Below, in pieces: positions 9,154 to 18,603 of a stretch of DNA of 18,603 nucleotides. Both the position numbers and the translations under genes were made by a program. A model generated the notes under the pieces. It saw nothing but the letters and a program-made list of their open reading frames with translations, did not search any database and was not told where the DNA came from. Numbering within the stretch: position 1 is the stretch's first letter; each line of letters begins with the position of its first letter. The stretch spans positions 1-18,603 of the forward strand of contig JAPEVF010000881.1 of NCBI GenBank assembly GCA_029747585.1, written 5' to 3'. Source of the DNA: Pleurotus djamor (Eukaryota > Basidiomycota > Agaricomycetes > Agaricales > Pleurotaceae).

Positions 9154-9472
9154 AGCAAGGATGGGGACTTCGGCTAGATTGATTTTAGACATTAGACGGC
9201 ACCTTTAGAACAATAATAGATTCCCAAAATATTTTGAACGGTCCGGACCACTGATCCGAAATTGTAATCAGTGATCGAGGCTCTTGAGATCTTATCTCGA
9301 CGCCAAGGACCGTGACTTTGAGTCACAAATAACGGTCACGTCTGTCTCTATCATGACTCTTTCCACCTCTTTTTATTCCCTCTTCATCATCGACTGTCAA
9401 CTGCCCTCTCAACTCTTTCAAATCACTGGCTGTCACGACTCCTAACTTGTAACCTCGCCTCCGAACGTTACG
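9154..9472. promoter_or_regulatory. Gene X 3' region and gene A upstream region with a GTGACT(N3)AGTCAC palindrome
   Basis: The 319 bp between gene X and gene A carry a perfect interrupted palindrome, GTGACT-TTG-AGTCAC, at 9312-9326, about 150 bp before the gene A start codon, and a further GGTCACG at 9334. A symmetric GGTCCGGACC lies at about 9240-9249. The pyrimidine-rich stretch 9335-9420 looks like a fungal 5' leader. The palindrome has the form of a dimeric (bZIP-like) binding site, but the binding protein is unknown. Confidence 0.35.
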
Positions 9473-12400
9473 ATGGCTTCTGTACAACCGGATGCCCAGA
9501 AGAAGAAGCGTGGCAAGAAACCAAACTTCAGCAGTCAACGCCTTAGTTTCTTTGAATCGCATTGGCCTGAATACCTCTTGAAGTCGGCGGACGGTGTCAC
9601 GATCCGTGACAGGTCCCCTAGCTCCTGTGGTCACGTGACACCCCTATACCGCCTGTCACGTGACTCACGGATCTAGTGGACCCACCGCGCAGTAGTTACA
9701 TAAACGGACCCGCCATTGTTCTTTTAGCCGAAGCCTCATGTAGCATAGTATATATAGTTCCTTATCCTTGTATTTGTTTCCTTAGCTCGTTTATAGACGT
9801 TTTCACCTATCCTCTCTGATCCTCGTCCGGCCTGACGACCCGACCCGGACCCGAGACGACTTGGACCTCCTCCACTCGTCGCCCTCCTTCTCCGCCTCGT
9901 ATCCTCGGTCTTGCACCCGGCCTGGTACACCCGAGCCCGGAGTGTTAGTAGGAGTCCAGCGCTGCTCCTCAGTCGCTGTACTCGTCCTATCCTGTTCACT
10001 CGGCCGTCATCTCGGCCTGCGCTCGCCCCTATAGCCCCTCTCTGGATAGGGACTAACAGACGGCAAGGTTCAAAGCTGGTACACCGACACGTTGTTTCCT
10101 GCGTACTGGGAGAAGTTTAGCTGGAAGCTGCCGCTACGTGAAGATCCACCACCAAATCAAGATGATGACGCGTCAACTGGAGCTAACGACGTCGAGAAAC
10201 TCACACCATCGCAGAAGAAGGAGAAGGACTCGGTTGTAGCAAAGACCACTCAGGTACGTTGTTATCTCCTTTTTAGCCCGCTTGATATTGATGATAAGTC
10301 GATTATCTAGGCGATCAAAAACTGGTTCAACAATAATCGTGCCAAAACTGGTATTGTCATCAGCGAAGCCTGGATCCCCTTCCTTTCCATGCTGCGCGAA
10401 CATTGCAAGGACCCCCCGCATCGTCTCCGCGATTTTCAGTACTATATGCGGCATCCCACCTATAAGCCGGTCGTAAATGCAGCCTTCGACGAACAGTGGC
10501 CTGCTGCGAACCGTGACAAAGCCCAGAGTCTTGCGTTCCGATGTGAAATCGCCGCGAAGCTTTTGTCTGGAGAGCCGGAGGAGGTTCGAAAGCGGTTGAA
10601 AGAGGAAGCTGAGCAGGAGTACCAGGAGGTGTTGGCGCGGTTTGAGGAAACAACTCCATGGGATGATCAACAAGATCCCCAACTTCGTGCTGAGTATGTC
10701 GCTTTTTCGCCTCACCCATCTCTATTGGTCTTATCACTGATTTACAGGGCGATTGGTACCCTTTCGGCTCTGGTCCAACCACTTCTCAACGGTATACGCG
10801 CCATGACTGGATTATACGTCCAGTTCACCGCCGTCGCTCCGTCTGACAAGGTAGATTCTATTCAATGCTATAGGTGAGCTACTATCTTTTATCTTTTCTG
10901 AGGCAATCGGCACACTTACAATATGAGTTAGTATCGGTTCGGGCACCATGCCGGACGGACGCACTTTTTCAGATGCAGATAAGGCAGGGTTCAAGACTTT
11001 TTCTACTTTGTTTGTTCACTATGCCATGGTAGCTGCTGGTCGTACGTATTTGCGCCCATCTCTATTTCATTCCCTGACTGACACACACTCTTCTTAGACC
11101 TCAACGCTTCCGTATTCAAACAAGGAGAGGGTACAATCCCCGTGGCATCCACTTCATCACCTCAGAACGTCCCCTCCTCCACCACCCTTCCAGCTGTTGC
11201 TGCGCCCCTACCCCCACCTACCATTGCTCCCCCTCCACCCGCACCTATTGTCGTTCCTCCTCCCCCTCCAGCACCTGTCATTCCTCCCCATCCCACACCT
11301 CCTGCAGTTGTTCCGCCACCTGCACCTCCTCTACCTGCACCAGCTCCTCCCATCGTTGCACCTCCGCCTGCTCCCATTGTTTTTCCACCACCACCACCTG
11401 CCGTGGTTCTACCTCCTGCTCCCGCTGTCGTTCCACCACCACCTGCTCCTGCTGTCGTTCCACCACCACCTGCTGCTGTGGTTCTACCTCCTCAAACACC
11501 CGAACCCAACGATCTATCCCCTCCACCCCCCTCAGTAGAAGACGATGCTGAATCAAGAAGCCCCCTGCGAGATGGATCAACAAATCGAGAACTTTCCACC
11601 TCCGCGTCCACCACTTGTCTTCTTTTCACCTACGACGAAGATATATCTCGACGCCTCCACGCTACAGCGTTAGCGGCTGGAATCACCAACGCCGAGCCGC
11701 TCATCGCCGCTCTCAACCGACTACCCGTGGAAGAAAGGAGGAGGGCTGTTGAGGGCTACGTCTCGGGGGATCTAGACGCGATCAGGGAGGATAATCGAAA
11801 AGCGATGAAGTTGGAAGTTTTAAAGGCCCTTGATTTCACCGTGACGGCGGGGAGGAGTATTAACAACCAGAGGATTATATCCCCCCCTTCTTCACCATCA
11901 TCAAACCACGACACCCCTTTGCCATCTCCCTCTACATTCAACGATTACCCATCCCCTTCTCCATCTGCCTCGCAGGACCGTACTCCCACACCATCCGCTC
12001 CTTCCACCCCAACCGTTAGACGCAAACGGGCTAATCAGCAAACTTGCCGTCCAACCCACGTCGTCCCCGACTACAGTACCACCTTCAAATCAACAGCAAT
12101 GAATCGCAAGCGTGTCCGTATAGTGTCTCCCACTCCCAGCGACATCAACTCACAGCGCGACCATCCCCTCACACCCACCGATGCTTCGTCAACGGATTCT
12201 CAGTACGACCAGTTGGATTCGAGTGGGGTCGACGAACCCGGTGTTGTCAAAGTACCCGAAGCGGGTGCTATCAAAGTACCCGAGTGGTTCCAGACGGCGT
12301 TCTCTGCCTTCGAAGGACAGGCCTTCGGCGATCAATGGAAGGAGGCGCTGTGTTTATGGGAGGTTCATGAGCGTCGCACCAAGTTCAAAGACGTATGTTT

Positions 12401-12897
12401 CTTTTCTATTTCAGCCTTTGAACTTTGATTAATGAAGCATAAAGGTACCTCTCCCCAAGTCGAAGCGCCGACCTCCCCAAGTTGCGGATTGGATCAAGCA
12501 CGCACGATTCCACAACAACTACGATCGCGATGCAGACATCAACAACGTCGACATGTTTTCTACCCAATGGTGGGCGTGGTGGCAGGATTTGAATCCCAAA
12601 TGGCACCAATGGAAAGGTGGTCGACCAGTAAGAAGCAACAATAATGGCGAATGGGACCGAGCCCTCGGTTCTACAGGCAAGAACGGCCTCTTGAGCATCT
12701 TCACTGCGTTGCTGTGGTGGCGACGAACGGCCTCGAGTCCATCATGGGATGAGGCTATCGCCGACGTTGCGTACGTTCTTCAAGAGGCTTTCAATGACCT
12801 CGATGTTGAAGAACCCCCACGAAAACGGTAAGTCTTTGTGCCTCTCTTATGTTCTCCAGCTCATGCTTCCTTCCCCTCTAGTTCTCGACGTGATTAG
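9473..12897 (+). CDS. Gene A: long two-part hypothetical protein (874 aa), exon 1 interrupted by a solo LTR
   Basis: With the LTR and one target copy set aside, exons 9473-9594, 10064-10253, 10311-10693, 10748-10873, 10932-11041, 11098-12392, 12445-12827 and 12882-12897 total 2625 nt with no frame break. Introns are 52-58 nt, phases 0,2,2,1,0,2. Residues 8-17 are a KKKRGKK nuclear-localisation-like run. Residues 45-63 and 105-310 form the conserved N-terminal part, including IKNWFNNNRAK at 106 and FQYYMRHPTYKPVV. About 343-458 is a PPP-A/V tract, then a Ser/Pro-rich linker. From about residue 715 comes WFQTAF..FG..W, WI.HARF, QWWAWW..LNPKW and NGLLSIFTALLWW. This is the pattern of a family of unknown function that is abundant in mushroom-forming fungi. 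The final 16-nt exon (KRSRRD-type end) is inferred; otherwise TAA at 12829 ends it. The reading frame past the LTR is intact, so the insertion is young or tolerated. Confidence 0.8.
9590..9594. repeat. Target-site duplication GACGG, left copy
   Basis: GACGG directly precedes the TG of the LTR and is repeated directly after its terminal CA at 10059-10063. Five base pairs is the usual duplication length for LTR retrotransposon integration. Confidence 0.92.
9595..10058. mobile_element. Solo LTR (464 bp) inside gene A exon 1
   Basis: The insert starts TGTCACGATCC and ends GGGACTAACA, so it has the TG..CA ends of a retrotransposon LTR. It is flanked by perfect 5-bp direct repeats GACGG at 9590-9594 and 10059-10063. 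Removing the insert plus one GACGG restores an uninterrupted frame (SAD-GKVQSWY). The 5' end is a perfect hairpin, TGTCACG-ATC-CGTGACA (9595-9611). Two TCACGTGA palindromes follow at 9631 and 9656, and a TATATA lies near 9749. No internal retroelement region, primer-binding site or second LTR is present, so this is a solo LTR left by LTR-LTR recombination. Superfamily (Gypsy or Copia) cannot be told from the LTR alone, and strand is unknown; the TATA position favours plus. Confidence 0.92.
10059..10063. repeat. Target-site duplication GACGG, right copy
   Basis: Perfect copy of 9590-9594. Together with the LTR end it forms CTAACAG, which resembles a branch point fused to a 3' splice acceptor. 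Confidence 0.92.
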
Positions 12898-13213
12898 TGC
12901 CTACTCATCGTCGTCTACGCCGTCACCGTTATCTTCGTCGCCATCGCCATCGCCATCGCGCTCATTACCATCTAGTTCTTCGTCACTGTTGCTTTCTTCT
13001 TGCATACATCTCTTGGTTTCATCGCATATCTCTCTTTCACACCACTCCTACCATTGCTCTTCTCTGTTCTTGCCTGCTTCCTACTCTCCCATGCTATATC
13101 ATNCCCCCCAATGGACTTCTATGCTTTCGCTTCATACATCTCATTTCTTGGAAATTACCCTATAGATCCTCCTAGCCCCTAGTTAGTCTGGGTGACTGGC
13201 ACAAGTCCCCGCT
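12898..13213. repeat. Gene A downstream region with short CGTCGCCATCG-type microsatellite
   Basis: 12906-12965 is built of TCG, CCG and CCATCG units, clearest as CCATCG repeated three times near 12940-12957. The rest is pyrimidine-rich and reads open as Ser/Pro-rich frames only because of that composition. An N lies at 13103. No gene is supported. Confidence 0.5.
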
Positions 13214-13640
13214 ACATAATCCTTCATAATACATTACCACTGGGGATCTGCCCCAAAGTACATTGTTCACTCTGTCTATAATACATTATGGGTGGAAAGT
13301 AGGTGATATTATATTGTACATGGGAGGTTGCCCAACACTTGTCTGTTTTCGGCGTTTTGAGAGTCNAAAAAAAGTTTCTTAAAAAGGAAATTCTTCATAA
13401 TGTATTATGCTTGGGAGATAGCCCATCACCTACCCCTTTTCGGTGTCTAGAGAGTGAAAAAAAGGTTACCAAAAAGGAAGTCTCATAATATATTGTACAT
13501 GGGACATGGCCCAGTACCTATGGTTTTTTTGGTGTCTAGAGGGTCNAAAAAAAACTTACCAAAAAAGGAAACTACCCCTAGATGCTCATAATATTATGCA
13601 GAATAGGCCATAATATATTACAAGATTGGCCCAGGATATA
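13214..13640 (+). repeat. Degenerate tandem repeat, ~90-100-bp unit
   Basis: Units begin with CATAATATATTRTACATGGG or a close variant at about 13303, 13396, 13484 and 13587, so steps are about 93, 88 and 103 bp. Shared blocks in order are: CATAATRTATTR, TGGGA..TRGCCCA, TTTTCGGTGTCTAGAGAGT, a 7-8-bp A run (N at 13366 and 13546), RSTTACCAAAAAGGAA. Partial CATAAT starts also occur at 13214, 13224, 13276 and 13609. This looks like a decayed satellite or minisatellite. No coding potential. Confidence 0.65.
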
Positions 13641-14085
13641 ATTCAATGAACCTTGGACCATTACCCACCTGGTAATTTATTAATCCCACAGCAAATGGTG
13701 GTCTTGAACGGTTGTCGGGCCACGCGTCGGTTCGCTTTGTCACGGCCACACAACAGACTCATGTGAACTCATGTTTTCTCTCATGTTTTCTCTGTTCCCC
13801 CAAATATATGTGGATGCGAGCGAAACATACGGACGAGCGAAACATACCAAAAACATACTGAAGTCGCGTAACATGTAGCGTCATGCATCAAAATATATCT
13901 TACTTAAGGTGATCGTGATAGGCAGGTCAGTTGGTCGACAGTAGGAGCATTCATCGAGGCGTAGTGGCATTGATTGCGGTGATATGACGCTGGCACTGAC
14001 GCTCACAGCACTGGTGCCAGCATACAGATACAAGTCCATTTCATCAGCCAATCAGCAATGACGGGTATCGCCACTGCCGACGCTC
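13641..14085. other. Stretch without a supportable gene
   Basis: Only small local repeats were seen: TCATGTTTTCTC in tandem around 13768-13793 and GAGCGAAACATAC twice around 13818-13848. The palindrome-like CACTGGTGCCAGC follows a TGGCACTGACG near 14000. No exon structure or RNA gene was seen. Confidence 0.4.
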
Positions 14086-14520
14086 ACACAGTAAGAAAAA
14101 ACATCCCACGGTCAATGGCTGTTTCTCAGGATAAGTACATCACTCTCACGATAAGCAAGATTTGGAACCCGCAACTGACGATCGGCAGGATGTCTCACGG
14201 TCAATAGATTTTTCTCAGAGTAAGTAAAGCGGTCCCACGGTAAGGAACATTTGTACTGCTCACCTGTCCTTTCATACCAGTAGCGCGGTCGCTCGGTCTT
14301 GTAGGCGAACATTCCCTGAATCCAATCTACCGCTGTCTCCCAACTGTCACATTATGGGGACAAACAATCGAGTGGGTGCAGATTCTCACGGTAAGAAATG
14401 CAATCGACGGCGTCGACGAAAGGGTCTGTCTCACGATCACAAAATCTATCCCACGGTCAGTAAACCTGACCCAATCGGATGGGTGCTGCACAGGTGCCGA
14501 AATGATCTGATATCCCACGG
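14086..14520 (+). repeat. 20-bp periodic YYCACGGTMA motif array
   Basis: A motif of the form (T/C)(C/T)CACGGTMA(G/A) recurs with its central A at 14088, 14108, 14128, 14148, (14178), 14197, 14217, 14237, then 14388, 14407, 14433, 14453 and 14517. Steps of 20 bp dominate, in the same orientation throughout. The gap 14240-14380 has only weak motifs. The pattern resembles subterminal binding-site arrays of DNA transposons, but I could not find clear element ends. There is an N at 14538, and a (TA)n run lies at about 14585-14599. Reading frames here are by-products of the motif spacing. Confidence 0.6.
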
Positions 14521-14814
14521 AGAAGCTGTCTCCAATGNCCCGCGGAGAGGCATGAATGAGCCGAGGGGCAACAGAAATGGTTTTATATATATATATATTG
14601 GTGTCCGCTTTAATGCGTATTTTTTACAATATTTTATTCATTCTTTTGATTTTTCTGGTTCAATCCAGGATTTACTTTTTCTCTGTCATTTGTCAGCAAC
14701 TCCCACGCATTTTGCCTGGAATAATCCAGAGACCATGCCTACGGAATTCCTGGATCTTTCCACCTTGCTAGGCCTAATAATACAGTCTAGGCTGCTAGCG
14801 ATTTCGTTGGCTAA

Positions 14815-15230
14815 CGGATCATTAGTGACGACGCTATCCAACTTTTCCGATCTTTCCTCCGCAAAGGAGAACACGGTGATTACCGCGAGTACTCAATGGC
14901 CACCCTCCATAACATGCGTAGCGAAGCTTCTGACACGCTCTACTATGGCGTACACGGCTATTACTGCTTTGGGGTATTTGATGATCGGTTCGTTCACTTT
15001 CCTTGATCTTTTTTACTTTCAGGGTACTCAAACGGCCTTGTTAGCGGTGCTGCCCTTCGAGTTCTTCAGGCCGAAACCGAAGACTGGCATTCGAGCTCAA
15101 CACAGACTACCTCAAGGCACATCACTGGGCATACAGAGTACACCCAGATCTTGCCAAAGCTACTCATAGGCGCTTTGAAGTCGGCTTGGAGGGCGATGAT
15201 GATGTTGTCTTGGAGGCGGATGAATTTTGA
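14815..15230 (+). pseudogene. Decayed gene fragment, possibly a relative of gene X
   Basis: Three protein-like open stretches lie in different frames. 14815-14973 (SDDAIQLF .. REYSMATLHNM .. LYYGVHGYY) ends at a GTATTT donor. 15025-15087 (GYSNGLVSGAALRVLQ, ending EDW) lies just after an intron-like CTTTCAG. 15087-15230 (AFELNTDYLKAHHWAYRVHP ..) ends in TGA. Joining the first two by the visible splice sites is out of phase by one base, and the last two need a one-base shift at TGG/GCA. LYYGVHG and the following WAF parallel LFYAVRG and NWAF near the C-terminus of gene X, and it lies upstream of gene B as gene X lies upstream of gene A. The relation is a judgement by eye. A sequencing error could explain one of the two breaks. 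Confidence 0.45.
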
Positions 15231-15770
15231 TAGCCATGACTTCGCCCGAAATAGCTTTTAGAAATTTTTATGGTGTTCCTCAATATACTAGTTTGATCCT
15301 TAAAATGGTTTCGGTGCTTTTCTTGCTAGTAATAGGGTCATCATTAGGGACAAGGCATAATAGGGACTACATATAGGGACAGAGATAGGATGGTGAATGC
15401 CGGTAATATATGAGGACACGAACAGTGGAGCCAGAGAGAAGATACACCGAGTGTCGGATTCAGATACTGGAAACCCCCGAGTAATATACGCAAAGATGCG
15501 AGGAGCGGGGCGCATGAACAGGGCAACAAACTCGATCCAACGGTGATCGGCAAACAGTTCAATAGATCCTCGATGTGAAAGAGACTAGGCGTACCGTCGT
15601 TTGGGATTGACACTAGCATTTTGTTGGGGAAGAAAATAGAGAAAAAATAAGGTCCAGTAATCGGTCACCAAGGAGGAATCGCTGAGAGGGACGCCCGAAT
15701 CATCACTTGGCGTACCTCAGAACCTACCACCAGACATACACCTACTGCCTTCAATTCTTCATCCACGAAC
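15231..15770. other. Gene B upstream region without a supportable gene
   Basis: 540 bp with no convincing exon on either strand. It includes short GGGAC(A/T) repeats around 15348-15383. A leader-like stretch with ACATACACCTACTGCC lies just before the gene B start codon. It should contain the gene B promoter and probably the 3' end of the decayed gene upstream. Confidence 0.35.
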
Positions 15771-18438
15771 ATGGCCGATTCTGACATTCCAACTCCAGCT
15801 GAGGACACTGAGATCGGTACTGCCAACACCGGGAACTCCATACCAACTGGAAGTTCTTCCAGCACCGCCGTCCCGCAGAATACTGAACCCTCTATTCCAT
15901 CTTCCACCACTACTCCTCCGTCGGCAATGACTACCGTTCCTCGGAAGAAGAAGCGATCTGCTGCGAAGGCGCCTAGCAAGCCGAAGGATGAGCCTCCGAA
16001 GAAAAGAGGAAATAAAGGCGACTTTACGGGGTATCGTCTTCAGGTCCTTGAAGAAGAGCTTTCGAACTACTGCAAGGCCACGGCTACAAACGCAAACACT
16101 GTCCACACATGGTTCACGCTGCAGTTCTTTCCCCGCTACTGGGACAAGTTTCACTGGTCAGTGCCGCTCAACAAGGACACCTCAGATATCGTCGGACCTC
16201 TCCTACCGAAAGAAGATGAATTACTGTGTCCCGAGCAGCGCAAGGTCAAGAAGGGAATGGTTGACGCAGCCATGAAGGTAAGCAACTTGATAACTTCAGG
16301 GGATGCCCCTTCGTCGCTCCTAAGTACTGAAAATCATCGTCAGAAAATCAAATCTTGGTTTAACTATCGTCGTAACGCCTTGGGACTCAACAATGGGAAG
16401 GATCCCTGGAATCCTCTCCTAGAAAAGATCCGGATGCTCAGCGATGCACCACCAAGGAAACTCAGCGAGGGCCAGTTCTATATGCTTCATCCTGACTTCA
16501 AGGCCAAGGTCGACGCGATTTTCAATGTGAAATGGCCTGCTTCGGAGTTACCAGAGTCCCATCGTATGGCGTTTCAATGTGGAGTGTCGCAGGAGCTGCT
16601 GGATGCTGAGGGAGACAAGGTGAAGGCCAGGATAAGAAAGGAATTAGACGCCTCACACGCTTTGGACCTTCAAGACTACCACAAAGGCATCTGGGTTGAG
16701 GATGCGGATCCTGAGGATCGAGCCAGGTGAGTAACCTTTCATATACTCATAACGCGTCTGTAACGCTTTGGCTGACACCCTTCAGAGCAATCTCGTCAAT
16801 GGCACCACTCCTTCAGCCCTTGCTTGATGGCATTCGCGCTGTCACGGGGCTTTACTGCGGTTTTTTTGCGGCAGCCCCTCCGCCGAACGGGAAAGTCGAG
16901 GACATCAACTGTATATGGTGCGTATGAGCTGTAATTTATGCGTATAAGAGTCTAACTGCCACTACCATAGTCTCACATCGGGACAATCAGTTGAGAACGG
17001 CCAGGAATTATCCCAAGTCGACCCGAAAGGGTTCAGTCAAGCTACTCGCCTCTTTGTCAGATCGGTCGCGATTGCTTCAGGCTGTAAGGACTTAACACAA
17101 TAACTCGAGCGCAAACAGATCTGACACCCTATTTTCTATACAGATCGTGATCCACGAACGAGAGGGACAGGCGTGTTGGAACCGGAGACCCCTCATATCA
17201 CTCGCATTATCACCAATCCCTTGGATCACCAGTCATCGACCCCGTCTACCCCGATTGAAGGCCGTATACCACCACTCGTCACATCTACATCCACTTCCGC
17301 TGCCCATCCTTCTTCTGATTCCCAATCCGGCACGACGCACCCCGCAGAACCGCTCGATCCTATTGCGATCATCAGGTCTCAGCTCAAAGATATCCAGTTC
17401 CCTATTGGCGATGCCCTCATCAACGCCGTGGCAAAGCTTCCCCCAGCGAAGAAAAAAGCTCGCATACGGGAGCTGAAAGCCATGGACAAGGTTGAGTTTG
17501 AACGAGCCAACAACATCACCAATAATGCGGTGTTGTTGACGAGCCTTGGTATCAAAGACGCGTCATCAATTTTCAGACCGCCACCGCGTCCATCCTCAAT
17601 CGAGCCATCAGGCGACGAGGCCGATTTCGCACCGAGCAGCTCATTGAAACGCACCGCGAAGCAAATGCAAGCACCCCAGGACGCGCGTCTTACTCGAAGC
17701 AAGGCAACAACGTCCACAATGACCACAACAAACTCAGTACCAAGTACGATCACTGAAAACGCCAACGACTTGATGGATGGAGATGGCTTGGGAGATTCTG
17801 CGGAGCAGGACCATGGGTTCGAGGACAATTCGAACGAGACCAACGATGACGAAGAAGCTGATCCAGATGTTCAAGGCCCTGCCGATTTCGAGGAGGATGA
17901 GGAAGCTGAGGGTGTCGACGATGATACCTCAACGGTGCAGCCACAATGGTTTACAAGGTCGTTCGAAACCTTCTCCAGTGTTGACGAGGGTGATTATGGG
18001 CCAACATGGATGCGGCTGCTGGATCATTGGGCTTCATTGGATGCCGACGCTTCATTCGAACCGAATGTGAGTTTCATCTTGTATTCTTTCTGGCACCCCA
18101 TTCTGATCGTTTGCGCAGGGACTTCTCCTCACCGCCAAGAGCCGCCCATACGAAATTCTATATTGGATTAAGTCAAAGCATCCCCTCAGTCGGCCAGCGG
18201 ATATCAAGGATCCTGTCGCGTTTGGGGAGAAGTGGTGGGCTTGGTGGATTAACATCAATCCTTCCTGGCGTCGAACAAAGAATGGGAAATCCTTGAAACG
18301 TTCCCGTTCGGGTCTATGGGAAGAGGACCTACCCGTGACTGGCCTCAATGGGATCCTTAGCGTGATCGCTGGCCTGTGGTTCTGGCGGGAAGCTATCAAT
18401 ACGTCGGCAGCGCTAGCCAGCTGGCAATCTGCTGTTGC
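15771..18438 (+). CDS. Gene B: paralogue of gene A, C-terminus interrupted by the 3.8-kb element family
   Basis: Exons 15771-16277, 16344-16726, 16786-16917, 16971-17083, 17144-18066 and 18119-18438 give about 792 residues before the break. Introns are 52-66 nt with phases 0,2,2,1,0, the same order and phases as the first five introns of gene A, at matching protein positions. Residues 1-70 are Ser/Thr/Pro rich with a PRKKKR nuclear-localisation-like run at 57-62. Then come the conserved blocks TWFTLQFFPRYWDKFHWSVP, IKSWFNYRRN (about 171), FYMLHPDFKAKV and LLQPLLDGIRAVTG, an acidic linker (EEDEEAEG..DDD), WFTRSF..FS, EKWWAWW..INPSW and NGILSVIAGLWFW. There is no Pro-rich tract like that of gene A. 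The frame stops inside an Ala codon after SWQSAV, where the element begins. By comparison with gene A about 26 residues are lost. Probably a recent loss of the C-terminus. Confidence 0.82.
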
Positions 18439-18603
18439 CAGTAATGGGAGTTACTTTTGTCAACGTGGTAACACCTGTTGTAACACGGCATGGTGGACCA
18501 TATCCAGCAAGCTGCTGTAAGTGACATTTTACAGCAAGCANTTTTAAAGAGTTAACATTGTTATGACAAGGATTGTGTTAACNAAAATACAGGTATAGCA
18601 AGG
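18439..18603 (+). mobile_element. Left end of a second copy of the 3.8-kb element, cut by the window edge
   Basis: From CAG at 18439 the sequence matches 3822-3986 almost base for base, with a few substitutions and Ns at 18541 and 18583. Similarity starts exactly at CAG, and the upstream sequences differ (gene B here, the transposase there), which fixes the element's terminus. Whether it carries the same arrays and core cannot be seen. Confidence 0.9.

Noticed and set aside
10694..10747. Read-through of this 54-nt segment in gene A (it lacks stops and is a multiple of three).
   Set aside because: It has GTATGT and CTGATTTACAG signals, and gene B has an intron at the same position and phase.
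12749..13165. Ser/Pro-rich frame overlapping the end of gene A.
   Set aside because: It arises from pyrimidine-rich microsatellite sequence, contains an N and runs out of frame with the conserved gene A exon.
1..18603. tRNA, rRNA or other structured RNA genes.
   Set aside because: Reading by eye showed no cloverleaf or conserved rRNA blocks; a covariance-model search would be needed to exclude small RNAs.

Overview
The window is nuclear DNA of a filamentous fungus, almost certainly a basidiomycete (Agaricomycetes). The protein-coding genes are cut by many 52-66 nt introns with GTRNGT-type donors, CTRAY-like branch points and YAG acceptors. The proteins have the look of families that are expanded in mushroom genomes: a Tnp2/CACTA transposase and a long two-part 'WWAWW' hypothetical protein. 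About half of the window is mobile or periodic DNA. Isolated N calls, mostly in homopolymers and repeats, suggest a draft assembly.

Layout. 1-328 is the right end of a repeat-array element (terminus CAGTAATCCCTG on the minus strand). 329-1391 holds no gene I can support. 1392-1897 (-) is a small spliced gene of unknown function, divergent from 2112-3821 (+), the 5' half of a Tnp2 transposase gene. That gene is cut by a 3.8-kb element (3822-7617) with 654-bp terminal inverted repeats. The element is packed with about 80 copies of a GTYAAC box spaced alternately 33 and 30 bp. 7756-9153 (+) is an intact four-exon gene of unknown function (gene X). 9473-12897 (+) is gene A, an 874-aa protein whose first exon is interrupted by a 464-bp solo LTR with a perfect 5-bp target duplication. 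13214-13640 is a degenerate ~90-100-bp satellite and 14086-14520 is a 20-bp periodic motif array. 14815-15230 is a decayed gene with a possible resemblance to gene X. 15771-18438 (+) is gene B, a paralogue of gene A with the same intron positions and phases. Gene B is interrupted near its C-terminus by another copy of the 3.8-kb element, of which only the first 165 bp are in the window.

How it fits together. Gene X + gene A and the pseudogene + gene B occur in the same order and on the same strand, which suggests a duplicated two-gene module, although the X/pseudogene half of that link is weak. Every large gene except gene X is broken by a mobile element. The most striking novelty is the periodic architecture: three kinds of array with steps of about 20-21, 31.5 and 63 bp, all close to whole numbers of DNA helical turns, two of them inside transposon-like elements. 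The 3.8-kb element lacks a target-site duplication and joins half of a transposase gene to unrelated DNA, so it probably took part in a rearrangement.
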